DNA from: Intestinibacillus sp964580155
GTDB taxonomy: Bacteria > Bacillota > Clostridia > Oscillospirales > Butyricicoccaceae
Assembly: GCA_964580155.1 (NCBI GenBank)
Contig: CAZOJP010000032.1
Coordinates: forward strand, 1 to 27,016
DNA length: 27,016 nt
Direction of reading: 5' to 3'
Shown: one piece after another, positions 14,596-22,698 of the stretch
Layout of the letters: the number at the start of each line of letters is the position of its first letter
Position numbering within the stretch: the first letter of the stretch is position 1
Notes under the pieces: model-generated
What the model was told of the DNA's origin: nothing
Databases searched by the model: none
Seen by the model: the letters and a program-made list of their open reading frames with translations, nothing else
Position numbers and translations under genes: made by a program

Positions 14596-15453
14596 ATGAA
14601 CCTTAAAACCCTGATATTAACGAACAACAACTGCTACAAGTCGGGCAAGAAGCACACCGTCAAGGGGATCATGGTGCATTCCACCGGGGCGAATAACCCG
14701 TGGCTGAAGCGCTACGTCGGCCCCGACGACGGACTGCTGGGCAAGAACCAGTACAACAACCACTGGAACACGCCGAAGCCGGGCGGCATACAGGTGTGTG
14801 TCCACGCCTTCATCGGCAAACTGGCCGACGGCAGCATCGCCACCTACCAGACACTGCCGTGGGAGATGGTCGGCTGGCACAGCGGAAGCGGAAGCCTCGG
14901 CAGCGCCAAAAATGCCAACAACAACGGCTACATCGGCTTCGAGATCTGCGAGGACGGTCTGACTGACGCCACGTACTTCAACGCAGTCTACACCGAGGCG
15001 GTCGAGCTTTGCGCTCACCTCTGCAAGGTGCACGGCCTCGACCCCATGGCTGACGGAGTCCTTATCACTCACAGCGAGGGCCACAAGAGAGGCATAGCCT
15101 CCAACCACGCGGACGTCATGCACTGGTTTCCGAAGCATGGCAAGAGTATGGACACATTCAGGCAGGCGGTCAAGGCTACCATGCAGCCGACGGCCACACC
15201 TGCGCCCTCGCCCGGCGATGTCGTCCTCTATCGCGTCCAGTGCGGCGCATTCAGACAGAGGGGCAACGCTGACGCGCTGGCGGCCCGCCTGAAGGCGGCC
15301 GGCTACCAGACCTACATGGTCACGGCCGGCGGCTTCTTCAAGGTGCAGACCGGCGCCTTCGCCGTGAAGGCCAACGCCATCAAGCTGGCCAGCGAGCTGA
15401 AGGGCAAGGGCTTCGACACCTACATCACAACAGAGGCAGGCACGCCCGTATAG
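14596..15453 (+). CDS. Phage endolysin: N-acetylmuramoyl-L-alanine amidase with SPOR domain
   Basis: The enzyme cuts the bond between N-acetylmuramic acid and L-alanine in peptidoglycan. It is 285 residues. The Amidase_2 (PGRP-like) domain covers residues ~20-185, with GIMVHSTGANNP (zinc-ligand His28), WHSGSG, NNGYIGFEICED, and LITHSEGHKRGIASNHADV with HWFPKHGKSMD supplying the other histidines. A Pro/Thr/Ala linker (~192-207) leads to a C-terminal SPOR-like peptidoglycan-binding domain (~210-280) with two repeats, YRVQCGAF and FKVQTGAF. There is no signal peptide, consistent with holin-dependent release. The ATG at 14596 follows TAGGAGG. A strong terminator follows. Confidence 0.93.
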   Translation: MNLKTLILTNNNCYKSGKKHTVKGIMVHSTGANNPWLKRYVGPDDGLLGKNQYNNHWNTPKPGGIQVCVHAFIGKLADGSIATYQTLPWEMVGWHSGSGSLGSAKNANNNGYIGFEICEDGLTDATYFNAVYTEAVELCAHLCKVHGLDPMADGVLITHSEGHKRGIASNHADVMHWFPKHGKSMDTFRQAVKATMQPTATPAPSPGDVVLYRVQCGAFRQRGNADALAARLKAAGYQTYMVTAGGFFKVQTGAFAVKANAIKLASELKGKGFDTYITTEAGTPV

Positions 15454-15463
15454 ACAGAAAAAA

Positions 15464-15500
15464 CCCGCTCGGGAGAGATCCCGGGCGGGCTTTTCTTTTT
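15464..15500 (+). terminator. Terminator of the phage lysis operon
   Basis: CCCGCTCGGGA pairs with TCCCGGGCGGG around GAGA (11 pairs, one G-T), followed by CTTTTCTTTTT. Confidence 0.9.
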
Positions 15501-15587
15501 GCCTTTTTACTTTGCAATCTTTACGACAGTAGCGACCACCTTCTTGAAAAAGTAGAGCGTTATTGTCGAGTTCAAGATTGCGCCTTT

Positions 15588-15671
15588 TGGTGCGGGTAAC
15601 AGGACTTGAACCTGCACATCGGAGATACCAGAACCTAAATCTGGCGCGTCTGCCAATTCCGCCATACCCGC
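15588..15671 (-). tRNA. tRNA-Leu, anticodon UAG
   Basis: An 84-base class II tRNA including an encoded CCA end (plus-strand TGG at 15588-15590). The acceptor stem is GCGGGTA/TACCCGC with discriminator A. The D arm contains GGCGGAATTGGCAGACGC, and the anticodon stem CCAGA/TCTGG encloses loop TTTAGGT with anticodon TAG. The variable arm is long, and the T arm contains GGTTCAAGTCC. It reads CUN leucine codons. Its 3' end faces the prophage remnant, so it may be the phage attachment site. Confidence 0.96.
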
Positions 15672-15685
15672 ATATAGCGTTTCTT

Positions 15686-15715
15686 AGTATACCACCGAGC
15701 GGCATCGTTTGTCAA
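15686..15715 (-). promoter_or_regulatory. Promoter of tRNA-Leu
   Basis: On the minus strand there is a perfect TTGACA (15710-15715), an 18-base spacer and TATACT (15686-15691), 14 bases before the mature tRNA 5' end. It matches the stable-RNA promoter type also seen at the right edge of the window. Confidence 0.85.
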
Positions 15716-15779
15716 CCGCGGAATGGGTGCGGAAAACGCGGTGTTTTTCACAAACCCTATACCATTTCGCAGGGGAACG

Positions 15780-15788
15780 TGTTACAAT
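15780..15788 (+). promoter_or_regulatory. Extended -10 promoter of the lipoprotein/two-component operon
   Basis: TGTTACAAT fits the extended -10 form TGnTACAAT. No matching -35 is visible. Transcription would start near 15795, about 26 bases before the lipoprotein start, which has a GGGAGG ribosome binding site. Confidence 0.5.
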
Positions 15789-15820
15789 ATATGCGTATAT
15801 GTATGCGCACGGGAGGGACT

Positions 15821-17185
15821 ATGAAAAGAACAATCAGATTTTTTGCCGCGCTGCTGCTGCTGTCCGTGCTCGGCGGCTGCGCCTTCAAATCGGGGGATGA
15901 GCTGCTTAAAACGCCCAAGCCCCCCAAGGATTATCAGGCGCTCGAAACCGAGCTGCAGAAAATGCTCGACTCGAGCAAGGGTATGCTCTATGCCGCGCCC
16001 AAATCGGGGGAATACCGCTCCACAGTGCAGCTCAAGGATCTGGACGCGGACGGAGAGGATGAGGCGATTGCCTTTTTCCGAGAATCCTCACAAAGCTCGA
16101 CCTATTATGTCGTGGTTTATAAAAAAATCGGCACGCAATATATCAAAATGGGCACGATTGTTGGAAACGCGACCGCGATTGCCGCGGTTGATTATCCGGT
16201 GTTCACACCGGAGGGCAGATGCGGTATTGTCATCGCCTGGAAGCTGACGGGCGAGTCCACGACCGGACTGACCGTGTGCAGCTTTGAGGGCACGCGCTTT
16301 GCGCCCATTTTGGAAACCGAGTATCTGGACTATGAGCTGCTCGATTTGACGGGTGACGGCAGGCGCGAGCTTGTCACAATCAATGCGGATGCCACGGGCA
16401 AAAAGACCGCGCGTATGTATGCCTACACCGAGCACGACGAGATGCCGAACACGATGGAGCTGCGCGGTGAAGCGCCGCTTGCATATGACACTAAGACCGT
16501 GGTGCGCGTCAAGGCAGGCTATGTGTCCTATCATCGCCCTGCGCTGTTTGTCGAGGAAAAGAGCGACAGCGGTGTCGGTCTGCTGACCGATATTTTCCTG
16601 TATGACGGTGCAGGCTTTCGCAATATTGCACCCGATACCGGACAAAACGAAGCGTATTCGACCTATCGGCCGGTCTCGGTCTATGCGGCGGACGCGAACG
16701 GCGACGGCATCACGGAGATTCCGCGCGCGCAGCTGATTCCGGGCTACCAAAGTGGCGCGGCGGACGCGCTCTACTTCCTCGATTGGTACGTTTACGGTGA
16801 GGATCAGCCCTCCAAGGTCTCCACGACCTATACGAGCCTGTCGGAGGAATGGCAGCTCACCGTGCCGGATAGCTGGAGCGATGCGGTTACGGTCACGCGC
16901 ACGAGCAGCACCTCGGGTATCAGCCTGACGACCTTTGAAACGTACAACCCCGGGGGCGTCAACACGCCGCTGCTGCGCATTTACCGCCTGACCGACGTGA
17001 CGAGCCGCTATCTGACCGAGCGCGAGAGCATCCACACGCTGCGCGAGGCCGGCTCCACCGTCTATGCGGCGGAAATACCGGAAGGGGCGGCAAGCAGCGC
17101 GCTTTCTCTGACGCTTTCGCAGGTCGAGCAGCGCTTTAAGCTGATTACACAAGGATGGGCGGAACAAAGCCGCACGATGGGATAG
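15821..17185 (+). CDS. Putative lipoprotein with calcium-type DxDxDG repeats
   Basis: A 454-residue predicted lipoprotein. A short signal peptide (MKRTIRFFAALLLLSVLGGC) ends in the lipobox LGGC with Cys20 as lipidation site, so the protein should be anchored outside the cytoplasmic membrane. Three Asp/Gly-rich loops resemble the Ca2+-binding turns of FG-GAP/VCBS or integrin-type repeats: DLDADGEDEA (73-82), DLTGDGRRELV (175-185) and ADANGDGITEI (290-300). A beta-propeller-like fold is plausible. No enzyme motif is seen. It lies 16 bases before an OmpR-type regulator and its kinase, so it may be the extracellular sensing partner or a target of that system. The ATG at 15821 is chosen because the signal peptide starts there. 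Confidence 0.8.
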   Translation: MKRTIRFFAALLLLSVLGGCAFKSGDELLKTPKPPKDYQALETELQKMLDSSKGMLYAAPKSGEYRSTVQLKDLDADGEDEAIAFFRESSQSSTYYVVVYKKIGTQYIKMGTIVGNATAIAAVDYPVFTPEGRCGIVIAWKLTGESTTGLTVCSFEGTRFAPILETEYLDYELLDLTGDGRRELVTINADATGKKTARMYAYTEHDEMPNTMELRGEAPLAYDTKTVVRVKAGYVSYHRPALFVEEKSDSGVGLLTDIFLYDGAGFRNIAPDTGQNEAYSTYRPVSVYAADANGDGITEIPRAQLIPGYQSGAADALYFLDWYVYGEDQPSKVSTTYTSLSEEWQLTVPDSWSDAVTVTRTSSTSGISLTTFETYNPGGVNTPLLRIYRLTDVTSRYLTERESIHTLREAGSTVYAAEIPEGAASSALSLTLSQVEQRFKLITQGWAEQSRTMG

Positions 17186-17201
17186 AAAAGGAGGCGTATG
17201 T

Positions 17202-17891
17202 ATGAAACGCAAGATACTGGTGCTCGAAGATGAACAAAGCATACGCAGCTTCGTGGTCATCAACCTCAAACGCGCGGGCTACGAGGTTGTGGAGGCGGAA
17301 AGCGGCGAGGAAGCACTGGAAAAATACAATACGAACGACGATATTTCGGTCGCGGTGCTCGACGTGATGCTGCCGGGCATCGATGGTTATGAGGTGTGCC
17401 GCACGCTGCGCGCGCACGGCTATACGGGCGGCGTCATCATGCTGACCGCGCGCGTGCAGGAGGCGGACAAGGTGACCGGCCTTATGACGGGCGCGGACGA
17501 CTATGTGACAAAGCCCTTTTCGGTCATCGAGCTGACCGCGCGTGTGGACGCGCTCTACCGCCGCGTGTCGGGCAGTCCGTTTGCGGATGGGGACATCATC
17601 ACAACCGGGCCGTTCAAGCTCAACCTGCGCGCGCGCGAGCTGCTCAAAAACGGCGCGCGCGTCGATTTGACCCAGATTGAATACGGCATCCTCAAGACGT
17701 TTCTCAAGAACCTGGGCAAAGCGATGTCGCGTGAGGAGCTGCTCGAAAAGGTGTGGGGACACCATTACGTCGGTGAGCTCAAGATCGTGGATGTCAACAT
17801 CCGCCGTCTGCGCATCAAGATTGAGGACGATCCCGCCAATCCGCAGTACATCAAAACCGTGCGCGGCTTCGGCTACCTATGGGAGGGCTGA
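17202..17891 (+). CDS. OmpR/PhoB-family response regulator
   Basis: A 229-residue DNA-binding regulator. The receiver domain (residues ~3-118) has the acidic pair in VLEDEQSIR, the phosphoacceptor Asp54 in AVLDVMLPG, Thr82 in MLTAR and Lys104 in YVTKPFS. The C-terminal winged helix (~130-228) carries LTQIEYGILKTFLKN, SREELLEKVWG, VDVNIRRLRIKIEDDP and IKTVRGFGYLWE. It lies between the lipoprotein and histidine kinase genes in one apparent operon. The two signalling genes are in the same reading frame, separated by its TGA stop. Its regulon cannot be told from this window. Confidence 0.95.
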   Translation: MKRKILVLEDEQSIRSFVVINLKRAGYEVVEAESGEEALEKYNTNDDISVAVLDVMLPGIDGYEVCRTLRAHGYTGGVIMLTARVQEADKVTGLMTGADDYVTKPFSVIELTARVDALYRRVSGSPFADGDIITTGPFKLNLRARELLKNGARVDLTQIEYGILKTFLKNLGKAMSREELLEKVWGHHYVGELKIVDVNIRRLRIKIEDDPANPQYIKTVRGFGYLWEG

Positions 17892-17894
17892 CCT

Positions 17895-19424
17895 CTGAAC
17901 AGAAAAGCATGGATCAAAGAGTGGCAGCGGCTGCGTAAAACAGTCCGGCAGGCGCAAAAAGCGCCGCCCGCATCCGAGCATAAGGTGCAGCATGCGCCGG
18001 GCGGTCTGCGCGGCCGGTGGATGATGAGCTCGCTCTCGTTCGTCGTCGCCATTCTCGCGACCGTCATTATTTTCGTGTCGCTCGGCGTGTCGAACTACTA
18101 TTACTCCAACCTGCGCGAAAATCTGTCCAAGCGCGCGAGCAGCACCGCGACCGCGTTTCGCATCTATCTATCGGATACAGAGGATCAGTTTCTGTCGAGT
18201 GCGACGCGCAGCGTGGTCGAGTTTGAGGATAAGGACAAGCTCGATATGCAGTTCATCCGCACCACGGGGCAGATTTTCCTGTCCTCCTCCGGCCTGATGA
18301 CGGCCTCCACCCCGGGCACGCCCGATGTCGATCAGGCGCTTGCGGACCGCACGACCCACGTCTACACCGGCGAGGATCAGCTGACGGGGGAGCGCGTGAT
18401 GAGCGTAACCGCGCCGCTTATGACGCGCGGCAAGGTGCTCGTGGGCGCGGTGCGCTATGTGACCTCGCTTACGATTGCGGAAAAGCAGATCACGGGCATC
18501 ATCCTGCTGTCCATCGTGGCAAGCCTGCTCTTTCTGCTGCTTGTCGTGGTGTCAAACAGCTACTTCATCCGCTCCATCGTGGAGCAGATTAAAAAAATCA
18601 ACGTCATCGCGGGTGAAATTGCGGCGGGCCGCTACGGCATGCGCCTGCAAAAAACACACGATGACGAGATTGGCGCGCTGTGCGACACGATCAACTACAT
18701 GTCCGATGAAATTTCGCGCGCGGAAAAAACTAAGAACGAGTTTATTTCATCGGTGTCACACGAGCTGCGCACACCGCTGACCGCAATCGGCGGCTGGAGC
18801 GAAACCCTGCTTGCGTGCGGCGCACAGGATATGGAGGAAACCCAGCAGGGGCTGGAAATCATCCAGAAGGAAGCGCGCCGCCTGACCCAGATGGTCGAGG
18901 AGCTGCTCGATTTTTCGCGCATCGAAAGCGGGCGCATGAAGCTCGGCATCGAAAACTTCGACCTGTCCACCGAGCTGTTTGAAGCGATTTATATGTACGA
19001 AAACCTGCTGGAGAGCGAGGGCATCGCGCTGTCCTACCATAAGGGCGAGGGCGGCTTCCTCATTTCGGGCGACCGACACCGGATTAAGCAGGTGTTTTTG
19101 AACATTCTCGATAACGCCGCGAAGTACGGCAAGACCGGTGGCCGCATCGAGGTTGGGCTGCAGCGCGACGGCGACAGCATCGTCATCACGGTGCGCGACT
19201 GGGGCGCGGGCATTCCGCCCGACGAGCTGCCGTTTGTGAAGGAGAAATTTTACAAGGGCAGCTCGCGCCAGCGCGGCAGCGGCATCGGCCTTGCGGTCAC
19301 GGACGAAATCGTGCAGCTGCACGGCGGCGAGCTCGATATTTCCAGCCGCACCGGCGAGGGCACGCTGGTTACGATCACGCTGCCCGCCCTTGCCGTGCAC
19401 GAAGCGCGCGGCGTGGAAACCTAA
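17895..19424 (+). CDS. Sensor histidine kinase (apparent CTG start)
   Basis: A membrane sensor kinase of ~509 residues if begun at CTG 17895, or 479 from a GTG at 17985. Numbering here is from the GTG. TM1 is at ~15-37, an extracellular sensing domain at ~40-165, and TM2 at ~169-192. A HAMP-like linker leads to the H-box SSVSHELRTPLTAIGG (His259), then the ATPase boxes N (NILDNAAKYG), G1 (DWGAGIP) and G2 (GSGIGLAV). The GTG lacks a ribosome binding site. The CTG lies about 7 bases after GGGAGGG and directly follows the regulator's stop. No ATG, GTG or TTG exists in frame between them. It is the partner of the response regulator upstream. Confidence 0.9.
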   Translation: MNRKAWIKEWQRLRKTVRQAQKAPPASEHKVQHAPGGLRGRWMMSSLSFVVAILATVIIFVSLGVSNYYYSNLRENLSKRASSTATAFRIYLSDTEDQFLSSATRSVVEFEDKDKLDMQFIRTTGQIFLSSSGLMTASTPGTPDVDQALADRTTHVYTGEDQLTGERVMSVTAPLMTRGKVLVGAVRYVTSLTIAEKQITGIILLSIVASLLFLLLVVVSNSYFIRSIVEQIKKINVIAGEIAAGRYGMRLQKTHDDEIGALCDTINYMSDEISRAEKTKNEFISSVSHELRTPLTAIGGWSETLLACGAQDMEETQQGLEIIQKEARRLTQMVEELLDFSRIESGRMKLGIENFDLSTELFEAIYMYENLLESEGIALSYHKGEGGFLISGDRHRIKQVFLNILDNAAKYGKTGGRIEVGLQRDGDSIVITVRDWGAGIPPDELPFVKEKFYKGSSRQRGSGIGLAVTDEIVQLHGGELDISSRTGEGTLVTITLPALAVHEARGVET

Positions 19425-19453
19425 ATCGAATCCACAGAGGAGAACGACGAAGA

Positions 19454-20419
19454 ATGAAGCATCCGAACGCAGCACCCAGCTGCTCTGCAAAAAAAACCAC
19501 CATCGGCGGCCAGGCGATCATCGAGGGCATCGTCATGAAGGGCCCGCGTGCGTCGTGCACGGTTGTGCGCAAATCAAACGGCGAGCTTGTGATTCGTGAG
19601 GAGCCGCGCACCCCACCTGCCGAGCGGCGTCCCATACTGGGCTGGCCGCTTGTGCGCGGCGTTGTCACCTTTGCCGAAGCGCTGCGCGACGGCATGGAGG
19701 CGCTCGACTACTCCGCGCAGTTTGTCGACGAGGAAGAGGGCGAAACGTCCTCCAAATTTGAAAAATGGCTGGAAGCGCGCTTTGGCACGGAGGCGGTGAC
19801 AAAATTCATCATGGGACTTGCGACGGCAATCGGTGTGGTTGTGCCCGTGCTGCTGTTTTTCCTGCTGCCCACGCTGCTGACAAGTCCGCTGCCGCAGGAC
19901 ACACCGCAGCTCACGCGCAACATCGCCGAGGGCGCCGTGCGCATCGCGATTTTCCTGACCTTTATGTGGGCGGTCTCCCACATGAAGGACATCCGCCGCA
20001 CCTTTGAATACCACGGCGCGGAGCACAAGACCATCTTTTGCTATGAAGCGGGCGAGGAGCTGACCGTGGAAAACGTGCGCCGGCAGGATCGTTTTCATCC
20101 GCGCTGCGGCACGAGCTTTTTGTTCGTCGTCATCATTTTATCCATCCTCATTTCCTCGGTCGTCTTTTCCTTTGTGACGCCGCCGAATGCCATTTGGCGC
20201 TTTGTCGGCCATCTGCTTTTGCTGCCGTTTGTCGTCGGCCTGTCCTATGAGGTGAACCGCTACGCGGGCCGCGTGGACAGCACACTGACCCACGCGCTGC
20301 GCTGGCCGGGCGTGCAGGTGCAGCACCTGACCGTGTTTGAGCCGGAGGACGACATGATCGAGCTTGCGATTGAAGCGATGAAGCGCGTGATTCCGGACGA
20401 CGGCAGCGACAACTGGTAA
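19454..20419 (+). CDS. DUF1385 family membrane protein (YqhQ-like)
   Basis: A 321-residue integral membrane protein of the DUF1385 family, known in B. subtilis as YqhQ, whose role I cannot state. The family signatures are TTIGGQAIIEGIVMKGP (residues ~15-31), the central FEYHGAEHKTIFCYE (~182-196), and DRFHPRCGTSF (~213-223). The conserved His, Glu and Cys residues suggest metal binding. About four membrane segments lie at ~116-139, 155-172, 223-242 and 252-267. It starts 30 bases after the kinase gene and 27 before prmC. DUF1385 next to prmC is a conserved Firmicutes arrangement. Confidence 0.9.
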   Translation: MKHPNAAPSCSAKKTTIGGQAIIEGIVMKGPRASCTVVRKSNGELVIREEPRTPPAERRPILGWPLVRGVVTFAEALRDGMEALDYSAQFVDEEEGETSSKFEKWLEARFGTEAVTKFIMGLATAIGVVVPVLLFFLLPTLLTSPLPQDTPQLTRNIAEGAVRIAIFLTFMWAVSHMKDIRRTFEYHGAEHKTIFCYEAGEELTVENVRRQDRFHPRCGTSFLFVVIILSILISSVVFSFVTPPNAIWRFVGHLLLLPFVVGLSYEVNRYAGRVDSTLTHALRWPGVQVQHLTVFEPEDDMIELAIEAMKRVIPDDGSDNW

Positions 20420-20445
20420 GGCGTCGCGACAAGAGGGGGAGAACG

Positions 20446-21336
20446 ATGACAGAAACACTCAACGACCTGTACCTTTCGCTGCGGCGCAGGCTGCGCGCGG
20501 CAGGCATCGAAGCGTCCGAGCTTGAGGCGCGCGAGATTGTCGCGTGCGCCGCGCACGCGGATAAGGACCGCTTTTCCGAGTGGGGCTACAGCTTTCTGGC
20601 CGAGCAAACCGTCGCGCGCGCGGAAGCGCTCGCAGCGCGGCGGCTGGCCGGCGAGCCGCTTGCCTATCTGCTGGGCGAATGGGATTTCTACGGGCTGACC
20701 TTTCAGGTTACACCCGCGGTGCTCATCCCCCGGCCGGATACCGAGCGTCTGGCCGAGCTTGCCATCGCGCGTGCGCAGCGCATTGTCGCGCCGCGTGTGC
20801 TCGATTTGTGCTGCGGCAGCGGCTGCATCGGCATCGCGCTGCTCAAGCATGTGGAGGACGCGCGCGTGACGGCGGCCGACGTATCGGACGAGGCGCTCGC
20901 CGTGACGCGTGAAAACGCGCGCCGCCACAGCGTGACCGCGCGCCATGCCGCCGTGTACGGCGATGCCCTGCAGCCGCCCGCGGAGCGGCTGGGCAGGTTT
21001 CATCTCCTCGTGTGCAATCCGCCCTATATCACCGCGCAGGAAATGCGCGAGCTCGATGACAGCGTGCGCGAGCATGAACCCGTGCTCGCGCTCTACGGCG
21101 GCGATGACGGTCTTGATTTTTACCGTTCGGTCGCGTCGCAGTGGCAGGAGGCGCTGCTGCCCGGCGGTGAGGTGCTGTTTGAGTGCGGCTGGAAGCAGGC
21201 GCAGCAGGTCGCGCAGGTGCTGCGCGCATGCGGCTGGAAGCAGGTCCGAATCTATCAGGATTATGCGGGCATCGAGCGTGTCGTTGCCGCGTGCACCCCG
21301 AGCGAACCCATCGAGCCGCCGCTGCAGCCGGAATAA
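20446..21336 (+). CDS. prmC: Peptide chain release factor N5-glutamine methyltransferase
   Basis: PrmC methylates the glutamine of the GGQ motif in release factors RF1 and RF2, using S-adenosylmethionine. It is 296 residues. The N-terminal helical substrate domain has GEPLAYLLGEWDFYGLTF (69-86) and PRPDTE (95-100). The Rossmann methyltransferase domain has motif I VLDLCCGSGCIGIALL (118-133) and the catalytic NPPY (191-194). The ATG at 20446 follows AGAGGGGGAG. It lies between DUF1385 and recA. In many Clostridia prfA follows prmC, but here recA comes next. Confidence 0.96.
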   Translation: MTETLNDLYLSLRRRLRAAGIEASELEAREIVACAAHADKDRFSEWGYSFLAEQTVARAEALAARRLAGEPLAYLLGEWDFYGLTFQVTPAVLIPRPDTERLAELAIARAQRIVAPRVLDLCCGSGCIGIALLKHVEDARVTAADVSDEALAVTRENARRHSVTARHAAVYGDALQPPAERLGRFHLLVCNPPYITAQEMRELDDSVREHEPVLALYGGDDGLDFYRSVASQWQEALLPGGEVLFECGWKQAQQVAQVLRACGWKQVRIYQDYAGIERVVAACTPSEPIEPPLQPE

Positions 21337-21344
21337 AAATGCTA

Positions 21345-21358
21345 CGAACATATGTTGC
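21345..21358 (+). promoter_or_regulatory. LexA (SOS) operator of recA
   Basis: CGAACATATGTTGC closely matches the Gram-positive LexA box CGAAC-N4-GTTCG, with only the last two bases swapped. It overlaps the recA -35 element (21355-21360), so bound LexA would block RNA polymerase. Confidence 0.8.
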
Positions 21359-21383
21359 AATCCGCGTCAAACTGCGGTATACT
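21355..21383 (+). promoter_or_regulatory. recA promoter
   Basis: TTGCAA (21355-21360), 17 bases, TATACT (21378-21383). It gives a ~100-base leader with a weak CCGCA/TGCGG hairpin (~21426-21446) before the AGGAGG of recA. Confidence 0.8.
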
Positions 21384-21490
21384 ATTTGCAAGCGATTTAT
21401 GACACACTTCATTTAAAAAATCATCCCGCAGTGATGCAAAATGCGGCGCAATGATTGGACAGAGCGGCACGCTCAGGAGGATAGCACACT

Positions 21491-22660
21491 ATGGCGCAGG
21501 CAAAAAAGCGCATTGAGCCGGTCGCGCCGGCTACGGACAAGAAAAAAGCACTCGAAATCGCGCTCGGCTCGATCGAAAAGCAATACGGAAAGGGCGCAAT
21601 CATGCGTCTGGGCGAAAACGTGTCCATGCACGTCGACCATATCCCCACGGGATCGGTCGGACTGGACGCGGCACTCGGCATCGGCGGCTTGCCGCGCGGC
21701 CGTATCATCGAGATTTACGGGCCGGAATCCTCGGGTAAGACCACGGTTGCGCTGCACTGCGTCGCGGAGGCGCAAAAGCTCGGCGGAGAGGTGGCGTTCA
21801 TCGACGCGGAGCATGCGCTCGATCCGGTTTATGCCAGAGCGCTCGGCGTGGATATTGACAGCCTGCTGGTATCCCAGCCCGACACCGGCGAGCAGGGGCT
21901 GGAAATCACCGAGGCGCTCGTGCGCTCGGGCGCGATTGACATTGTGGTGGTCGACTCGGTCGCCGCGCTCGTGCCGCGCTCGGAAATCGAAGGCGAAATG
22001 GGCGACGCGTTTGTCGGCCTGCACGCCCGGCTGATGAGTCAGGCGCTGCGCAAGCTGGCCGGCTCAATCGCAAAATCCAACTGCATCGCCATCTTCATCA
22101 ACCAGCTGCGCGAAAAGGTCGGTGTGATGTACGGCAGCCCCGAGGTCACGACGGGCGGCCGCGCGCTCAAGTTCTATGCATCTGTGCGCATGGATGTGCG
22201 CCGCACCGAGCACCTCAAAAACGGCACCGAGATGATCGGCAGCCACACGCGCGTCAAGGTTGTGAAAAACAAGATCGCGCCGCCGTTCAAGGAAGCGGAG
22301 TTCGACATCATGTATGGCGAGGGCATCTCGCGCACGGGCGAGCTGGTCGACTTGGGCGTCAAGTACAATCTTGTGCAAAAGGCCGGCGCGTGGTTCTCCA
22401 TGGGCGATATCCGTCTGGGGCAGGGCCGCGACGCGGCGAAGCAGTACTTTAAGGACAACGCGGAAATTGCGGACAGCCTGCAAAAGGACATCATGGACGC
22501 AATCGCCAAGGAGCGCGAGGAAGAACGCGCGGGCAAGGCCGCCCAAAAAGCCAAGGCCGCGCAGCCGGTGGAGGAAGCGCCCGAAAAGCGCGAAAAGGCC
22601 GCCCCTACCGCAGGCAAGTCGGTCTCAATTGATGCGGACGATTTTGACGATGTGGAATAA
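21491..22660 (+). CDS. recA: Recombinase RecA
   Basis: RecA forms filaments on single-stranded DNA, carries out strand exchange and triggers LexA self-cleavage. It is 389 residues, slightly long. An N-terminal extension of ~15 residues precedes the usual start (KKKALEIALGSIEKQYGKGAIMRLG). Walker A is GPESSGKTT (77-85), DNA loop L1 is SEIEGEMGD, and QLREKVGVMYGSPEVTTGGRALKFY covers the L2 region. A Lys/Ala/Glu-rich tail ends in the acidic DADDFDDVE. The ATG at 21491 follows AGGAGG. A LexA box overlaps its promoter, so it is SOS-controlled. recX follows 38 bases downstream. Confidence 0.98.
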   Translation: MAQAKKRIEPVAPATDKKKALEIALGSIEKQYGKGAIMRLGENVSMHVDHIPTGSVGLDAALGIGGLPRGRIIEIYGPESSGKTTVALHCVAEAQKLGGEVAFIDAEHALDPVYARALGVDIDSLLVSQPDTGEQGLEITEALVRSGAIDIVVVDSVAALVPRSEIEGEMGDAFVGLHARLMSQALRKLAGSIAKSNCIAIFINQLREKVGVMYGSPEVTTGGRALKFYASVRMDVRRTEHLKNGTEMIGSHTRVKVVKNKIAPPFKEAEFDIMYGEGISRTGELVDLGVKYNLVQKAGAWFSMGDIRLGQGRDAAKQYFKDNAEIADSLQKDIMDAIAKEREEERAGKAAQKAKAAQPVEEAPEKREKAAPTAGKSVSIDADDFDDVE

Positions 22661-22698
22661 CTGCAATATAATCAATAAAAATAACAGGATGCAATCAA

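Larger units (their letters stand above)
13569..15500 (+). mobile_element. Prophage remnant: lysis module
   Basis: Four tightly packed plus-strand genes (two small membrane proteins, an LL-H holin, an amidase endolysin) and a terminator form the end of a phage late operon. Codon use differs from the host flanks, with fewer GCG/CGC runs. The left end is cut at the FecCD junction. The right end stops less than 100 bases from the 3' end of tRNA-Leu. No integrase, structural or replication genes are present. Confidence 0.85.

Noticed and set aside
15507..15578. Tiny minus-strand frame downstream of tRNA-Leu
   Set aside because: A ~22-codon frame beginning with TTG, hydrophobic and ending KIAK, but with no ribosome binding site and lying in the tRNA trailer. 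It could be a phage leftover, but there is too little support.
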